From Verrucomicrobiota bacterium (GTDB lineage: Bacteria; Verrucomicrobiota; Verrucomicrobiia; Verrucomicrobiales; DEV007), in NCBI GenBank assembly GCA_030625775.1, contig DAOUQC010000004.1, positions 48,213 to 112,212 of the forward strand: a DNA stretch of 64,000 nt, written 5' to 3'. The translations under genes were made by a program, and so were the position numbers. The notes beneath the pieces are model-generated. The model worked only from the letters and a program-made list of their open reading frames with translations. It did no database searches and had not been told where the DNA came from. Shown here piece by piece: positions 44,177-53,436 of the stretch (positions are counted from its first letter, which is position 1; each line of letters starts with the position of its first letter).

Positions 44177-44779
44177 TTAGTTTTTCACTCCGTGAATGGT
44201 AAAATTTCTAATTTGAGCGGAATCTCCCGCAGCAATCCACGAACGGGATTTTTTCGTAGCAAGAAAAGGGTTCTGCGCCCGCAGGGATTTTCCATCGAGG
44301 GTGGCGGCCATTTCATCTCCCTTCCACTCGAAGCGGAGGTGGTGCCACTGTTTCAGATCGATTGGCATTTTGAGCTCGGCAATGGTGTGGGAGGGTTTTG
44401 TGGCATCCTCGGCGATTCGGATTCCCACCGCGTTGATGATGACCCGGCCAACATGCTTATTCGAGTCGCAACCAAGGTAAAACGCGCCCGGCGAATCAAA
44501 GCGGAATTCGCATTCGATGACGGCACTGGATAGGCCTACGTTGTGGTGAAAAACCGGGATATGTTTTTCCGCAGGAATATTGGTCACTTCCAGGGTTCCG
44601 TTTTTAGCCGTCCATTTCCCCTTGGTGGCTTTCCAGGGACTCTCTGAAGGCCTTGTAAAATCCGGTGCAGCAATGAGTGGCGGCTTTTGATCGTGAAGAA
44701 GCAATTTCCCCCCCTGTGGCAAAGCGGTTGAAACGATGGCCAAGCAAAAGAGAGCTAATAGTAGAGGTGTTTTTTTCAT
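44177..44779 (-). CDS. Secreted DUF1080-like protein
   Basis: A 200-residue relative of the neighbouring protein, with signal peptide MKKTPLLLALFCLAIVSTAL from the ATG at 44779 (an upstream in-frame start at 44824 would place 15 polar residues before it). Family marks include W-K-A-T-K-G-K-W-T-A-K-N-G-T-L-E, I-E-C-E-F-R-F-D, W-H-H-L-R-F-E-W-K-G-D-E and the closing I-R-N-F-T-I-H-G. The two proteins share fold but little identity. Probably binds or cleaves polysaccharide outside the cell membrane. Confidence 0.78.
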   Translation of the reverse strand: MKKTPLLLALFCLAIVSTALPQGGKLLLHDQKPPLIAAPDFTRPSESPWKATKGKWTAKNGTLEVTNIPAEKHIPVFHHNVGLSSAVIECEFRFDSPGAFYLGCDSNKHVGRVIINAVGIRIAEDATKPSHTIAELKMPIDLKQWHHLRFEWKGDEMAATLDGKSLRAQNPFLATKKSRSWIAAGDSAQIRNFTIHGVKN

Positions 44780-45097
44780 AGGGTTGAGTTTCCAATGATA
44801 GGGGTGGTTTGGGTTTTTTATCAAGGGTCGGGGTCGTCATTGACCCCTCCAACCCCGGTTAGGTAACGAAAGGGCGGAGATGGTGAAAAGCAAATACCTT
44901 GCTAGTGCGCGAGTTTGAAAAGATTAACCGACGGCAATTCTGGAAGGATCATAAACGTCAGGTGCACTAGACTTTTGACCCCTTCCCGCCACCTTTCCAA
45001 CGAATGTGAAAATTTGTTCCACAAGCAAAGTTGGATTATTATTGTCAATCACCGGCCTGACAGCTAAGCTTAACGCCCAACTACTAGTTTTAGAGTT
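44780..45097. other. Intergenic region between divergent genes
   Basis: A 318-base gap between the DUF1080 pair and the secreted Lon-type protease gene, which run away from each other. It should hold both promoters. I see no RNA gene and no strong repeat. Confidence 0.4.
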
Positions 45098-46867
45098 ATG
45101 TTCTGTGTGAAAAACAACAAGCGAATCAGCAGCGCACTGCGAGGGGGACTCTGTTTGTGTTTATCCGGTGTTGGATTTATTGCCAGCCCCTTTCTTCAGG
45201 CAGAAGATTCGGCTTATAAAAAACCGGATTTGAAAGAGAAGATTTTTGATTCTGCTAAAATTGAGCTGGCAAGCGAGCGCAAAGCAGAAATCGTCAATGC
45301 CCTCACTGCGGTGGCAGTGGCAAAAAATACAGAAACTCTGGTTCGGGCGAAAGCCATAGGCATAGCGCTGCGCCTTGATTCTATAGCCAAACGAGCATTC
45401 GTAGCCAATGAAATGCTGGCTAAAGGCAAAGATCCAGATCCTTTCCCCTCCAGTTGGGGAGATATGAAGGCAATGGCGGACCGTCTCTGGCGCTTGGCTG
45501 ATGAACTCAAGCTGGCGGATGGAGCTGACAAAGACAATTTCATCGTAGCTTCATATTTGATGTCGATCTACACCGCGATGGAGCCGGATGATCTGGATCG
45601 CAAGTACGAACTGGCGGTGTTTTCCAAGGAGAAGGACGTTGAGATGGATTGGGTGTCGATTATTGGTGATGCCGAAGAGGGTGAAGCCGGGGGAAAAAAA
45701 ATGACTCCGGGAATCGTGGAAAGCGATCGGGAAGGCAGCCCGCTAAAGCTGGCACGATTGCAAACCAAGGTGAAAGGGTTGTTGGTTCAGCAGCTCGAAG
45801 CCAATACTTTTGCCGGTAAGGCATCGCAAATGAATGCCACGGCCGAAGCATCCGGCAGTTCCAAGGAAATGAGTGTTGCTTTCGACCAGGGCGTCGGGGA
45901 AGACATGCGCACCGCGCTGAAAAAAGTGGTCAAATACTTGCGCTTACAGCACAAAAGCCTGCCTGCCGGCTATCGGGTGGAGATCAGTTTTGAGGAACAA
46001 TACATCCCTAAAGACGGCCCTTCGGCGGCAGTGGCTTGTGCCTTGTTGCTCAACTCCTTGATTGAGGGCGATGACATTGATCCGGATATTGCGGTGACCG
46101 GTGATATGAACGCAGATGGAACCGTGCAGCCAGTGGGGGGGATCACAGGTAAGTTACGCGGCGCGGTGAGAAGAGACTGCAGTGTGATAGGTATTCCGGA
46201 ACCGAATAAAAGAGTTATCAATGACCTGTTGATTGTCGAGGGCCCGCTGTCGCTGTCACGCATCCAGATTTTCACCCTCGGAAAGTTTGAAGATGCCTGG
46301 AAACTGGCCGCCAGTCATGATAAGCGGAATGCGGAAATCAAGGAAAGTATTGAGGTTTTTGGTGAAGTGCAGAAAGTATTGAACCGATCGGGGGGGATCA
46401 AATACTTACGGAATTCCCATGTCCGGGAGCGGCTAAAAAAATGTCTGGAGCTGACTCCGAATCACCTGTCTGCGCAACTTCTACTCGATGCCTCGATGGG
46501 AAGGGTTCCCAAAAAGCTAAGCTTGCTGGGGTCAGTGGAAAATATTGATCGTACCGCAGAACCTCTGCTTCGTGCCATTAGGCAGAAAAAGTTCGACATC
46601 AGTGATCCTTTGGCTGGTGATGAGTACGCCGATGCTGCGTCTGCTATCAAAAGAATCCGTCCTATGCTCGATGACAGAACGCTGAAATGTGCGGATGCAC
46701 TGGTGAATTATTCACTGCTGATGCGTCGTTATGCGACTGCCCGTCCGAAGTCGTATAATGGCGTGCGCAAGCTGGTTGCTGAAATACAGGGGGCGGGCAG
46801 CGTTATCAATCAGGAGTATGATACTCTGTATAGCCGTGTCGATGTGAAGGAAGAGATCATGCGTTGA
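45098..46867 (+). CDS. Secreted Lon-type (S16) protease without ATPase domain
   Basis: A 589-residue protein with a signal peptide (hydrophobic 15-33, ending S-P-F-L-Q-A) and an S16 peptidase domain at about 260-410. The catalytic Ser309 is in K-D-G-P-S-A-A-V-A and Lys352 in G-G-I-T-G-K-L-R-G-A; their spacing, 43, equals that of E. coli Lon (S679, K722). T-G-D-M-N-A-D-G-T-V-Q-P-V-G-G is the standard strand between them. No AAA+ module is present. The flanks are helical and of no family I know. Export of a bare Lon catalytic domain suggests an ATP-independent envelope protease. XerD-like gene is convergent with it. Confidence 0.88.
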   Translation: MFCVKNNKRISSALRGGLCLCLSGVGFIASPFLQAEDSAYKKPDLKEKIFDSAKIELASERKAEIVNALTAVAVAKNTETLVRAKAIGIALRLDSIAKRAFVANEMLAKGKDPDPFPSSWGDMKAMADRLWRLADELKLADGADKDNFIVASYLMSIYTAMEPDDLDRKYELAVFSKEKDVEMDWVSIIGDAEEGEAGGKKMTPGIVESDREGSPLKLARLQTKVKGLLVQQLEANTFAGKASQMNATAEASGSSKEMSVAFDQGVGEDMRTALKKVVKYLRLQHKSLPAGYRVEISFEEQYIPKDGPSAAVACALLLNSLIEGDDIDPDIAVTGDMNADGTVQPVGGITGKLRGAVRRDCSVIGIPEPNKRVINDLLIVEGPLSLSRIQIFTLGKFEDAWKLAASHDKRNAEIKESIEVFGEVQKVLNRSGGIKYLRNSHVRERLKKCLELTPNHLSAQLLLDASMGRVPKKLSLLGSVENIDRTAEPLLRAIRQKKFDISDPLAGDEYADAASAIKRIRPMLDDRTLKCADALVNYSLLMRRYATARPKSYNGVRKLVAEIQGAGSVINQEYDTLYSRVDVKEEIMR

Positions 46868-46888
46868 TTTTAGCGGGCATGTTACTTT

Positions 46889-47782
46889 TTAAGGCCGCGG
46901 GTGAAAGTTCCGGTGCAGGGATTTAAGCTGGCTTTGATCAACATGAGTATAAATCTGGGTGGTGGCGATATCCGCATGGCCCAGCATTTCCTGGATCACT
47001 CGAAGGTCGGCGCCGTTGGCAAGCAGGTGGGTCGCAAAGGAGTGGCGCAGCAGATGCGGGTAGACATTTTTCTCGATGCCAGCCAGTTTGGCACGGCTTT
47101 TCAAAATTTGGCGGATGCGGTTAGTGGTGAGAGAGCTACCGCGAACGGATAAAAAAATATGGCTGCTGGTGCGTCCGCTGCGAACAAGCTTAGGACGTTC
47201 GTTGGAAAGGTAGTCCGTCAGAGCTTCGTTGGCTCGGCGTCCGACAGGTACCAGGCGCGTTTTGTTACCCTTGCCAGTGACCCGGATCACCCCTTCGTCG
47301 AGATCGATGTTTTCGATGCGGGCTGAAGTGAGTTCGGATACGCGCAGGCCACTGCTGTATAAAAGCTCGACAATGGCGTGATCCCGTCGTCCCAAAGGTT
47401 TGTTTGCGTCAATAGATTCGATCAGGTTTTCGACATCGATTTCATTGAGGGTTTCCGGCAGCTGCTGTTCCAGTCGCGGGGAGTCGAGTTTTTCCGAAGG
47501 ATCAATAGATACAGTGCCGCGACTCAGCAGATGCCGGAAGAAAATTTTCAGGGAAATGATTTCAAATCTCAGGCTGCCCACAGCTAAGCCCTGGTCTTTG
47601 CGCTGGGCGAGGTAGTCGGAGAGGTGTTGCAGCTCTACAGAGGAGGGACTATTGCTGTTGGTATGTTTTTCATACCATGAGGCAAAGGTCTCCAAAGAAC
47701 GGCGCACAGCTATCTGGTAGTTGTCCGACAAACCACGTTCGGTCGCCAGGTAGAGAATGAATTGGTCAATGGCTTGTTCCAT
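46889..47782 (-). CDS. xerD: Tyrosine recombinase XerC/XerD type
   Basis: A 298-residue site-specific recombinase. N-terminal SAM-like core-binding domain (about 1-90) and C-terminal catalytic domain. Active-site residues: R in S-S-G-L-R-V-S-E-L, K in G-K-G-N-K-T-R, H-x-x-R in H-L-L-R-H-S-F-A-T-H, H in L-G-H-A-D-I-A-T-T and Tyr in Q-I-Y-T-H-V. Length and motifs match chromosome-dimer-resolving XerC/D rather than phage integrases. The frame runs open upstream to 48019, but ATG 47782 (M-E-Q-A-I-D-Q-F) gives the canonical start and lies 8 bases after the MBL gene stop. XerD or XerC cannot be separated by eye. Confidence 0.93.
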   Translation of the reverse strand: MEQAIDQFILYLATERGLSDNYQIAVRRSLETFASWYEKHTNSNSPSSVELQHLSDYLAQRKDQGLAVGSLRFEIISLKIFFRHLLSRGTVSIDPSEKLDSPRLEQQLPETLNEIDVENLIESIDANKPLGRRDHAIVELLYSSGLRVSELTSARIENIDLDEGVIRVTGKGNKTRLVPVGRRANEALTDYLSNERPKLVRSGRTSSHIFLSVRGSSLTTNRIRQILKSRAKLAGIEKNVYPHLLRHSFATHLLANGADLRVIQEMLGHADIATTQIYTHVDQSQLKSLHRNFHPRP

Positions 47783-47790
47783 TTGAATAA

Positions 47791-48816
47791 TCACAAAATA
47801 TCGAGGTCTTTGCCGGAAATGACCGGGCCGGAGTAAGTCGAGCGGACTTCCCTTAATAAATCGGCTTCGCTGACCCCTTGCAATAATTGGTGAACCAGAA
47901 CCAGTAGGCCGGGTTTGGCTTCTGTGGCCAGCTCGCCTAACTCGTATGCGAGTGTGTGGTAACTGGAATGGTACTTTTGCCATTCGGGGGAGCGCATCAT
48001 CAGGCCCATGCCGGAACACACTTCATGGATCAATACGTCGCAGCCTTTGGCGGCTTTGGCGACATTGTTGTTCAGGCAGGTATCGCCGGAAATGACTATC
48101 GTCCGGTCGGGGCAGATGAACTTGTAACCGTAAGCAGGCCATGAACCGTGACTGACGGCGAAGGCATGAACTTCGACATTTTCATCTTCGTAACAAAGGC
48201 CGGGTTTGATTTCTTGGCACTCAACTTGGTATCCATCGGTATTGGCGGGCTCCAGTCCATTGAGTCGTTGGTCAATATCCGCCTCGTAAGCTGCGAGGAT
48301 GTGATCGGTCATGTGGCTAAGCCCTTTGGGACCAAAAACCTTAAGCGCTTCGTCACGTCCACAGACCCAGGGAGTAAAAATCAGGTCAGGATAGCCAGTC
48401 GTATGATCCGAATGCAGGTGGGTGAGGAAGGCATGTTTCAGATTGCTTGGAGATAAACCGTGGACTCCAAGCTTGGCGGCAGCAGCAGCCCTGCGCACAA
48501 CACCCGGGCCAAAATCAACGATGTAGGGTACGTCGTTGACCACAATCGCCAGCGAAGGCCCGCACTTGTCAGGATCAGGGCCGGGGTTGCCGGTGCCGAG
48601 GAGGACGATTTGTGAGTAACCTGTGCGCTTGATTTTTTCAGACTGTCTGGGTTTTGTTTTGGGTTTCGATTTTTTTGACTTTGCAGGTTTACGTTTTCGG
48701 GGGGTCTTAATTTTAGCTTTAACTTTGGTGGGCGCTTTCTTCTTTGCTTTTGGGCGTGATCGCGAGGTGGACGGGGATGAAGGTTTTGCAGGCATGGCTT
48801 GCGCCAATATTATCAT
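47791..48816 (-). CDS. MBL-fold hydrolase with Lys-rich N-terminal linker
   Basis: A metallo-beta-lactamase-fold protein related to RNase Z/arylsulfatase-type hydrolases. Metal motif T-H-L-H-S-D-H-T-T-G, then A-V-S-H-G-S-W, I-S-G-D-T and L-V-L-V-H-Q-L-L. Before the domain (which starts at about residue 65 with V-L-L-G-T-G-N-P) lies a Lys/Pro/Ser-rich linker of about 50 residues, odd for this family. A short hydrophobic start (MIILAQAMPA) might be a weak signal peptide; alternative ATG at 48795. It is in operon with the XerD-like gene downstream. Confidence 0.85.
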   Translation of the reverse strand: MIILAQAMPAKPSSPSTSRSRPKAKKKAPTKVKAKIKTPRKRKPAKSKKSKPKTKPRQSEKIKRTGYSQIVLLGTGNPGPDPDKCGPSLAIVVNDVPYIVDFGPGVVRRAAAAAKLGVHGLSPSNLKHAFLTHLHSDHTTGYPDLIFTPWVCGRDEALKVFGPKGLSHMTDHILAAYEADIDQRLNGLEPANTDGYQVECQEIKPGLCYEDENVEVHAFAVSHGSWPAYGYKFICPDRTIVISGDTCLNNNVAKAAKGCDVLIHEVCSGMGLMMRSPEWQKYHSSYHTLAYELGELATEAKPGLLVLVHQLLQGVSEADLLREVRSTYSGPVISGKDLDIL

Positions 48817-48946
48817 AGTGAACAGAAACAATCTGGATTATTCTCAGGGGCTGGTATGTTTGGAAGTTCAATCTGAGGGCTAATTTTTCAAAATTGCTCC
48901 CATTATCCGGATTTTAAGCTAGAATAGGCCTCCTTTTCTTATCCTA

Positions 48947-50311
48947 ATGCCAAAAGTCTTTCTTAAAACCTACGGGTGCCAGATGAACGAACGCGACTCC
49001 GAACAGGTGGCGCAGATGTTCACGGAGCGGGGTTATACAATGACATCAGCGGAAAAGGAGGCGGATGTGGTTTTGATAAATACCTGTAGTGTGCGCGATC
49101 AGGCGGAGCAGAAGGCGCTGGGCAAGATGGGGCATCTGGGGCGTTTGCAGCGGAAAAAGGCGGATATTGTTTATGGTTTTATGGGCTGCATGGCACAGAG
49201 CCGCGGGCCGGAGTTGATCAAAACCGTGCCGCATCTGGACCTGGTGGTGGGCACCCAGAAGTACCACCGGGTGGTGGATCATGTGGAGAGCATTGTGCAA
49301 AAGCGCGAAGAAGCACGGATGGATGATTTGCGTATCTCAATTGTCGATACCGAGGAGGAGACGGATTCGCAGAATACAATTCGTGATCACCTCAACGAGG
49401 ACAACAAGGTCAGCGAGTTTGTCTCCATCATGCAGGGCTGCAATATGAAATGCTCCTTTTGCATAGTGCCTTCGACCCGTGGAGTAGAACGTGCCCGCCC
49501 GATCGAACAGATTGTGGAGGAGGTACGACGCTTGGTCGATGTGGGGGTGAGAGAGGTTACCTTGCTGGGTCAGATTGTGAATCTTTACGGGCGTAAGGAG
49601 TTTCCGATCGTGGATGGAAAAAGCCCTTTTGTGCAGCTTTTGGAGGCAGTGCATGAAGTAGAGGGACTGCAGCGCATGCGCTTTACTTCGCCGCATCCGA
49701 TCGGTTATCGCGATGATCTGGTCGAGGCTTTCACCTATTTACCAAAACTGGTCGATCACATTCATTTCCCAATGCAATCGGGGTCGGATCGCATTTTGAA
49801 ACTGATGAAACGTCCTTATTCGAATCAGAAGTTTCTCGAGATCTGTAACAAGATGAAAGCGGCACGTCCTGACCTGGCGATTTCAACCGATGTGATTGTT
49901 GGTTTTCCGGGTGAGACCGAGGAGGATTATGCAGAGACCCGCCGCATGATCGAGCAGATCCAGTTCGACAATGCTTTTGTTTTTCGTTATTCAAAACGCA
50001 AAGATACCCCTGCAGCGGAAATGGAGGGGCAGTTGCCCGAACGTGTGAAAGAGGAACGCAACCAGGATCTGTTGTTGTTGGTGAATGAGATTGCGATGCG
50101 CAAAAACCACGCACTGGTAGGGCAGACAGTGGAGATCCTATGCGAGGGGCCGAGTCGGCGCAATGCAGAGCGGCTCTGTGGGCGGACCCGGACCAACAAA
50201 ATCGTCATCATCGAGGGCGATGCGAAGCGGTTCACCGGCCAGTTGTTCGATGTGCGCATCGATGAATGCACGGGCTACACACTCTACGGGGAACCCGTGC
50301 TGGCTGAGTGA
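48947..50311 (+). CDS. miaB: tRNA-2-methylthio-N6-isopentenyladenosine synthase MiaB
   Basis: Radical-SAM methylthiotransferase that adds SCH3 to i6A37 of tRNAs. N-terminal UPF0004 domain with cluster cysteines in K-T-Y-G-C-Q-M-N-E-R-D-S (C11), N-T-C-S-V-R and G-F-M-G-C-M-A-Q. Radical SAM motif C-N-M-K-C-S-F-C-I-V-P (C-x3-C-x2-C) at about 164-171. C-terminal TRAM domain at about 385-450 with G-Q-T-V-E-I-L-C-E-G. 454 residues, standard. The Q-M-N-E-R-D-S and CSFCIVP forms identify MiaB rather than RimO or MtaB. Confidence 0.96.
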   Translation: MPKVFLKTYGCQMNERDSEQVAQMFTERGYTMTSAEKEADVVLINTCSVRDQAEQKALGKMGHLGRLQRKKADIVYGFMGCMAQSRGPELIKTVPHLDLVVGTQKYHRVVDHVESIVQKREEARMDDLRISIVDTEEETDSQNTIRDHLNEDNKVSEFVSIMQGCNMKCSFCIVPSTRGVERARPIEQIVEEVRRLVDVGVREVTLLGQIVNLYGRKEFPIVDGKSPFVQLLEAVHEVEGLQRMRFTSPHPIGYRDDLVEAFTYLPKLVDHIHFPMQSGSDRILKLMKRPYSNQKFLEICNKMKAARPDLAISTDVIVGFPGETEEDYAETRRMIEQIQFDNAFVFRYSKRKDTPAAEMEGQLPERVKEERNQDLLLLVNEIAMRKNHALVGQTVEILCEGPSRRNAERLCGRTRTNKIVIIEGDAKRFTGQLFDVRIDECTGYTLYGEPVLAE

Positions 50312-50397
50312 TTGACTTTTGGGCTGCTTAAGCGAAACTTGGCGTCCTTTGGCGGGTCACTTGTTTATGAATCTGCTGATTTCCATCCACACCTGTT

Positions 50398-50970
50398 TTG
50401 AAAGCTGTTTACGACGCCCTTTATTATGACCTTACCCTGAAAACGGTGGGGATTGGGATCGCTGTGCTGTTGATCGTGGTTCATCTGCTGGTTTTGCTGC
50501 GCGGCGAACCGGCCAAAGCCTGGTTGAAGGCCTTGCCTCGCAATGAGCGATTGGGAATGGCGGTTCTGGCTTTCGATTTTGCCTGGTGTTTCCTCGTCTG
50601 GTCGGAGATGGATCTGGGTGAGTTTTTTACCATTAAAAAAACCGTACAGATGGTGATGGTATTCGGGTTTTTTGGTTTTGGTTATTATGTGCGCGAGTTC
50701 CTGGCGGTCAGGGCAATCGGCTTGTTATTGATTCTGCTGGCTTGCCCAGTGCTCAATGCGGCTTTCCTGCAACCTCCGGCCACACGCTTGCTGTTGGTTT
50801 TTCTGGCCTACGCGTGGATTATCAAGGGGATGTTCTATGTGGGCATGCCCTATCTGATGCGTGACGGTATTGACTGGGTGGTCGCCGAACCCTCGCGCTG
50901 GAGAATGGGTGCGCTGGCCGGTTTGGGTTATGGTGTGGTGTTGCTGCTCTGTGCGGTGATGTTTTATTGA
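50398..50970 (+). CDS. Hypothetical polytopic membrane protein
   Basis: A 190-residue protein with about five hydrophobic segments (about 17-36, 52-68, 79-95, 104-125 and 130-150, then 170-188). It starts at a TTG (50398) reading M-K-A-V-Y-D-A-L-Y-Y-D; no ATG fits. I recognise no domain. It lies between miaB and a GT9 glycosyltransferase, 15 bases before the latter, and may be co-expressed with it. Confidence 0.7.
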   Translation: MKAVYDALYYDLTLKTVGIGIAVLLIVVHLLVLLRGEPAKAWLKALPRNERLGMAVLAFDFAWCFLVWSEMDLGEFFTIKKTVQMVMVFGFFGFGYYVREFLAVRAIGLLLILLACPVLNAAFLQPPATRLLLVFLAYAWIIKGMFYVGMPYLMRDGIDWVVAEPSRWRMGALAGLGYGVVLLLCAVMFY

Positions 50971-50985
50971 GTAGGAGCCGGGCTT

Positions 50986-51945
50986 GTGGGCAAGATTCTT
51001 TTCATCCGCGGGGGAGCAATCGGGGATTTCATCCTGACGATGCCGGCCATTCAGCTGGTGCGTCAGACTCTGCCGGAAGCGCGGATTGAAGTGCTCGGAT
51101 ACGAAACGATCACCAGTGTGGCCAAAGCTTCTTCACTGGTGCAGGCGACCCGCTCGATCGAGCATGGGCCAATGGCGGGTTTTTTTGTGCCTGAGGGCAA
51201 GTTGGACAGCGAGCTGATGGATTACTTCGCCTCTTTCTCCGTGGTGATTTCCTATCTCTATGATTCGGCGGGATTTTTTCGAGCCAACGTGGAGCGCTGC
51301 AAGGTGGGCACTTTTATTCAGGGACCTCACCGCATCGATGAGAGCAAAGAGGATGAATCGGCCGCAGTGCAGTTGGCAAAACCCTTGGAGACTCTGGCGA
51401 TGTTTTTGGAAAAAGCCTATGTGAAATTGCCGGACGGTTGTGGAAAAAAAGGTCAAGCGCCTCTGTCGGATCAAGGCCCTGTGTCGGTGCGGCCACGCAT
51501 CGCTCTGCATCCGGGCAGCGGCAGTGCTTTGAAAAACTGGTCATTGGAAGGCTGGGTTGAGGTGGCGGAAAAATTGCAGCAGAAATTTCCTATTGTGGAA
51601 TTTTTGGTCATCAGTGGTGAGGCGGAGGAACGCAGTATTGGTGATTGTCTGGCTTTGCTGGATCAAGCGGCAGTGAACTGGCGGCACCTTGAGCATGTGG
51701 CTTTGCCTGAAGTAGCCGGGGAATTACAACAATGCGATTTGTTTCTGGGGCACGACAGCGGGATTTCCCATCTGGCGGCGGCCTGTGGGCTACCGGCTTT
51801 GTTATTATTCGGCCCAAGCAATGAGAAAATCTGGGCACCGCAAAATCCTGCGGTGCAGGTGATCAAGGCTCCGGAGGGAGATCTGTCCCGGATCGATGTG
51901 GATGGGGTGGTGGGGAAGGCGGTCGGGATGCTGGCTTGCGGATAA
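50986..51945 (+). CDS. GT9 family glycosyltransferase (heptosyltransferase-like)
   Basis: A 319-residue transferase of the ADP-heptose:LPS family. N-terminal I-R-G-G-A-I-G-D-F-I-L-T-M-P-A is the GT9 signature; the C-terminal half has I-A-L-H-P-G-S-G-S-A-L-K-N-W, and F-L-G-H-D-S-G-I-S-H-L-A-A-A-C-G-L-P, the nucleotide-sugar site. Start is GTG at 50986. These enzymes add heptose or other sugars to lipopolysaccharide core or related glycans on the cytoplasmic side. No waa cluster is present, so the acceptor is unknown. Confidence 0.9.
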   Translation: MGKILFIRGGAIGDFILTMPAIQLVRQTLPEARIEVLGYETITSVAKASSLVQATRSIEHGPMAGFFVPEGKLDSELMDYFASFSVVISYLYDSAGFFRANVERCKVGTFIQGPHRIDESKEDESAAVQLAKPLETLAMFLEKAYVKLPDGCGKKGQAPLSDQGPVSVRPRIALHPGSGSALKNWSLEGWVEVAEKLQQKFPIVEFLVISGEAEERSIGDCLALLDQAAVNWRHLEHVALPEVAGELQQCDLFLGHDSGISHLAAACGLPALLLFGPSNEKIWAPQNPAVQVIKAPEGDLSRIDVDGVVGKAVGMLACG

Positions 51946-52121
51946 ACGAGCAGCACGGTTTTATAGCCCGGCAGCTTTTAAGCGCTGATCCTAGCAAGGT
52001 GAGGCTATTTGACAGCTTTCATGGATGATATTTTGAAACTCGAGGACCAGAGGTGCTGCTACGTTCAACCAGGGGTGTAAATGAAAGTGATGATTTCCCG
52101 AAGCATAGAGTTGATGTCTGG

Positions 52122-52191
52122 GTGGGGCAGATTTCCATATCTGCCGGGAAAAATGCAAGCTTCAGAAAGCAGATATGGAAATCTGCCCCAC
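52122..52191. repeat. REPIN: two inverted REP palindromes
   Basis: A perfect 23-base inverted repeat (52122-52144 and 52169-52191) with a 24-base spacer. Each arm holds the 16-base imperfect palindrome CAGATATGGAAATCTG or its complement, so each arm can also fold by itself. This is the paired-REP layout of REPINs. One arm core is identical to 20054-20069. It is the main content of the 318-base gap 51946-52263. Confidence 0.8.
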
Positions 52192-52263
52192 GTTGGGATA
52201 TACTCTTATGCTAGGAATGTTGACAAATGTCCATCACATTCATTCACACCCCTCAACCACTGG

Positions 52264-52695
52264 CTAACGGCTTTTATCCCTTCGGGATGAGATAATGCGG
52301 CTGAGGCTTAGGGAAAGTTCCACAGGAATATTTTTCTTCGGCAGATTCATCTGCTGCCAGAAAGAGTAGGTGTAGAGGCGGAATTGACGCTGGTCTTCTG
52401 TGACAGTAATCACTTTTGTGATTTCCCAAAATTTGGATTTGATATTCTTTTGCAAGGTAATTTGATTACCATCAATTCTTATAACAAGTCGTGTTCTTAG
52501 CAGGCGAAAGGCCATAACAATATAGAGGCCCACCATTATGACGCAAAAAATTAGAAATGGCTTGGCAGCAAAGTTCGTGGTGCCTGCACAAAAATTTTGC
52601 AGCTCTCTGAAAAGAACAGGGCTTTGCATGAACAAAATGACGGGCATCCATACGAGAGGCAAACGAGGTGCCCGGATTGAGAATTCCTGAGTCAT
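52264..52695 (-). CDS. Hypothetical membrane protein
   Basis: A 143-residue protein with an N-terminal hydrophobic segment (about 13-28) and another at about 45-63 (PFLIFCVIMVGLYIVMAFRLL), then a soluble C-terminal part of beta-strand character (LVIRIDGNQITLQ, ITKVITVTEDQRQFRLYTY) reminiscent of bacterial PH-like domains. No close family recognised. Convergent with the GT9 gene across the REPIN. Confidence 0.6.
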   Translation of the reverse strand: MTQEFSIRAPRLPLVWMPVILFMQSPVLFRELQNFCAGTTNFAAKPFLIFCVIMVGLYIVMAFRLLRTRLVIRIDGNQITLQKNIKSKFWEITKVITVTEDQRQFRLYTYSFWQQMNLPKKNIPVELSLSLSRIISSRRDKSR

Positions 52696-52796
52696 TGTTA
52701 TTCAATGATAGTCTGGGATGGGGTGAGAGGAGCGGTGGCCCCGAAAGCGGAGCCAGTGTTCAGGAAAGCCAATTTTTGTAACGCATTGCAACAGAA

Positions 52797-53435
52797 TTGC
52801 GTCTAGCTTATTTAATCATGGGAGGTCGCTACCAATTACTTTTTTTGTTGAAGGTCGGGCTTGTGTTGGCTGTCATCTGGGCGGCAGCATGGGGGGTGAT
52901 GTCGGTGACGGGTGTGTTTCGGGAGACTCCTGAGAAGGTGATCGCCTACATGGATGAGCATCCCCTGAGTGAAGTTGAGGATGAGGATGAACGGCTTAAG
53001 GTTATTGGGGGGCTTGCTGACAGGCTCAATCGGTTGGATCACATCCAGATCAACGATTTCCAGTCAGATCCGGATCGGGATCGTCGGCGTGGGTTTTTCA
53101 AGGAAATGACGGCAAAAGAGCAGCATTATTTTATGGAAAGACGTATCGGCAAAGCGTTCAACCAGATGATGAATGCTTTTAATGAGATGGAGCGAGAGGA
53201 GCGGAAAAAACTGGTCGACCGTACACTGAAACGTATGCGGGACAGCGATGAAGAACGCCTGGGTTTGCAACGCCTGGAGAAAGCAGATCCGGCGGCAACA
53301 GAAAAAATCGTCAATGAAGGCTTGAAGGCTTATTATCAAGATGCATCGGCAGAAACCAAGTTGGATCTGGCCCCACTGATGGAACAAATGCAGCGTAACC
53401 TGCAAGGACTAGGGCATAAAGCCCGAAAAAAATAA
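52797..53435 (+). CDS. Hypothetical single-span membrane protein
   Basis: A 212-residue protein with one N-terminal membrane helix (about 14-38) and a long charged helical remainder rich in Arg/Glu (MEREERKKLVDRTLKRMRDSDEERLG), likely coiled-coil. The start may be TTG 52797 or ATG 52818 (M-G-G-R-Y-Q-L-L-F). It directly precedes a prepilin gene (1 base between), so it may assist pilus or secretion assembly; that is inference from position. No family recognised. Confidence 0.7.
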   Translation: MRLAYLIMGGRYQLLFLLKVGLVLAVIWAAAWGVMSVTGVFRETPEKVIAYMDEHPLSEVEDEDERLKVIGGLADRLNRLDHIQINDFQSDPDRDRRRGFFKEMTAKEQHYFMERRIGKAFNQMMNAFNEMEREERKKLVDRTLKRMRDSDEERLGLQRLEKADPAATEKIVNEGLKAYYQDASAETKLDLAPLMEQMQRNLQGLGHKARKK

Positions 53436-53436
53436 A

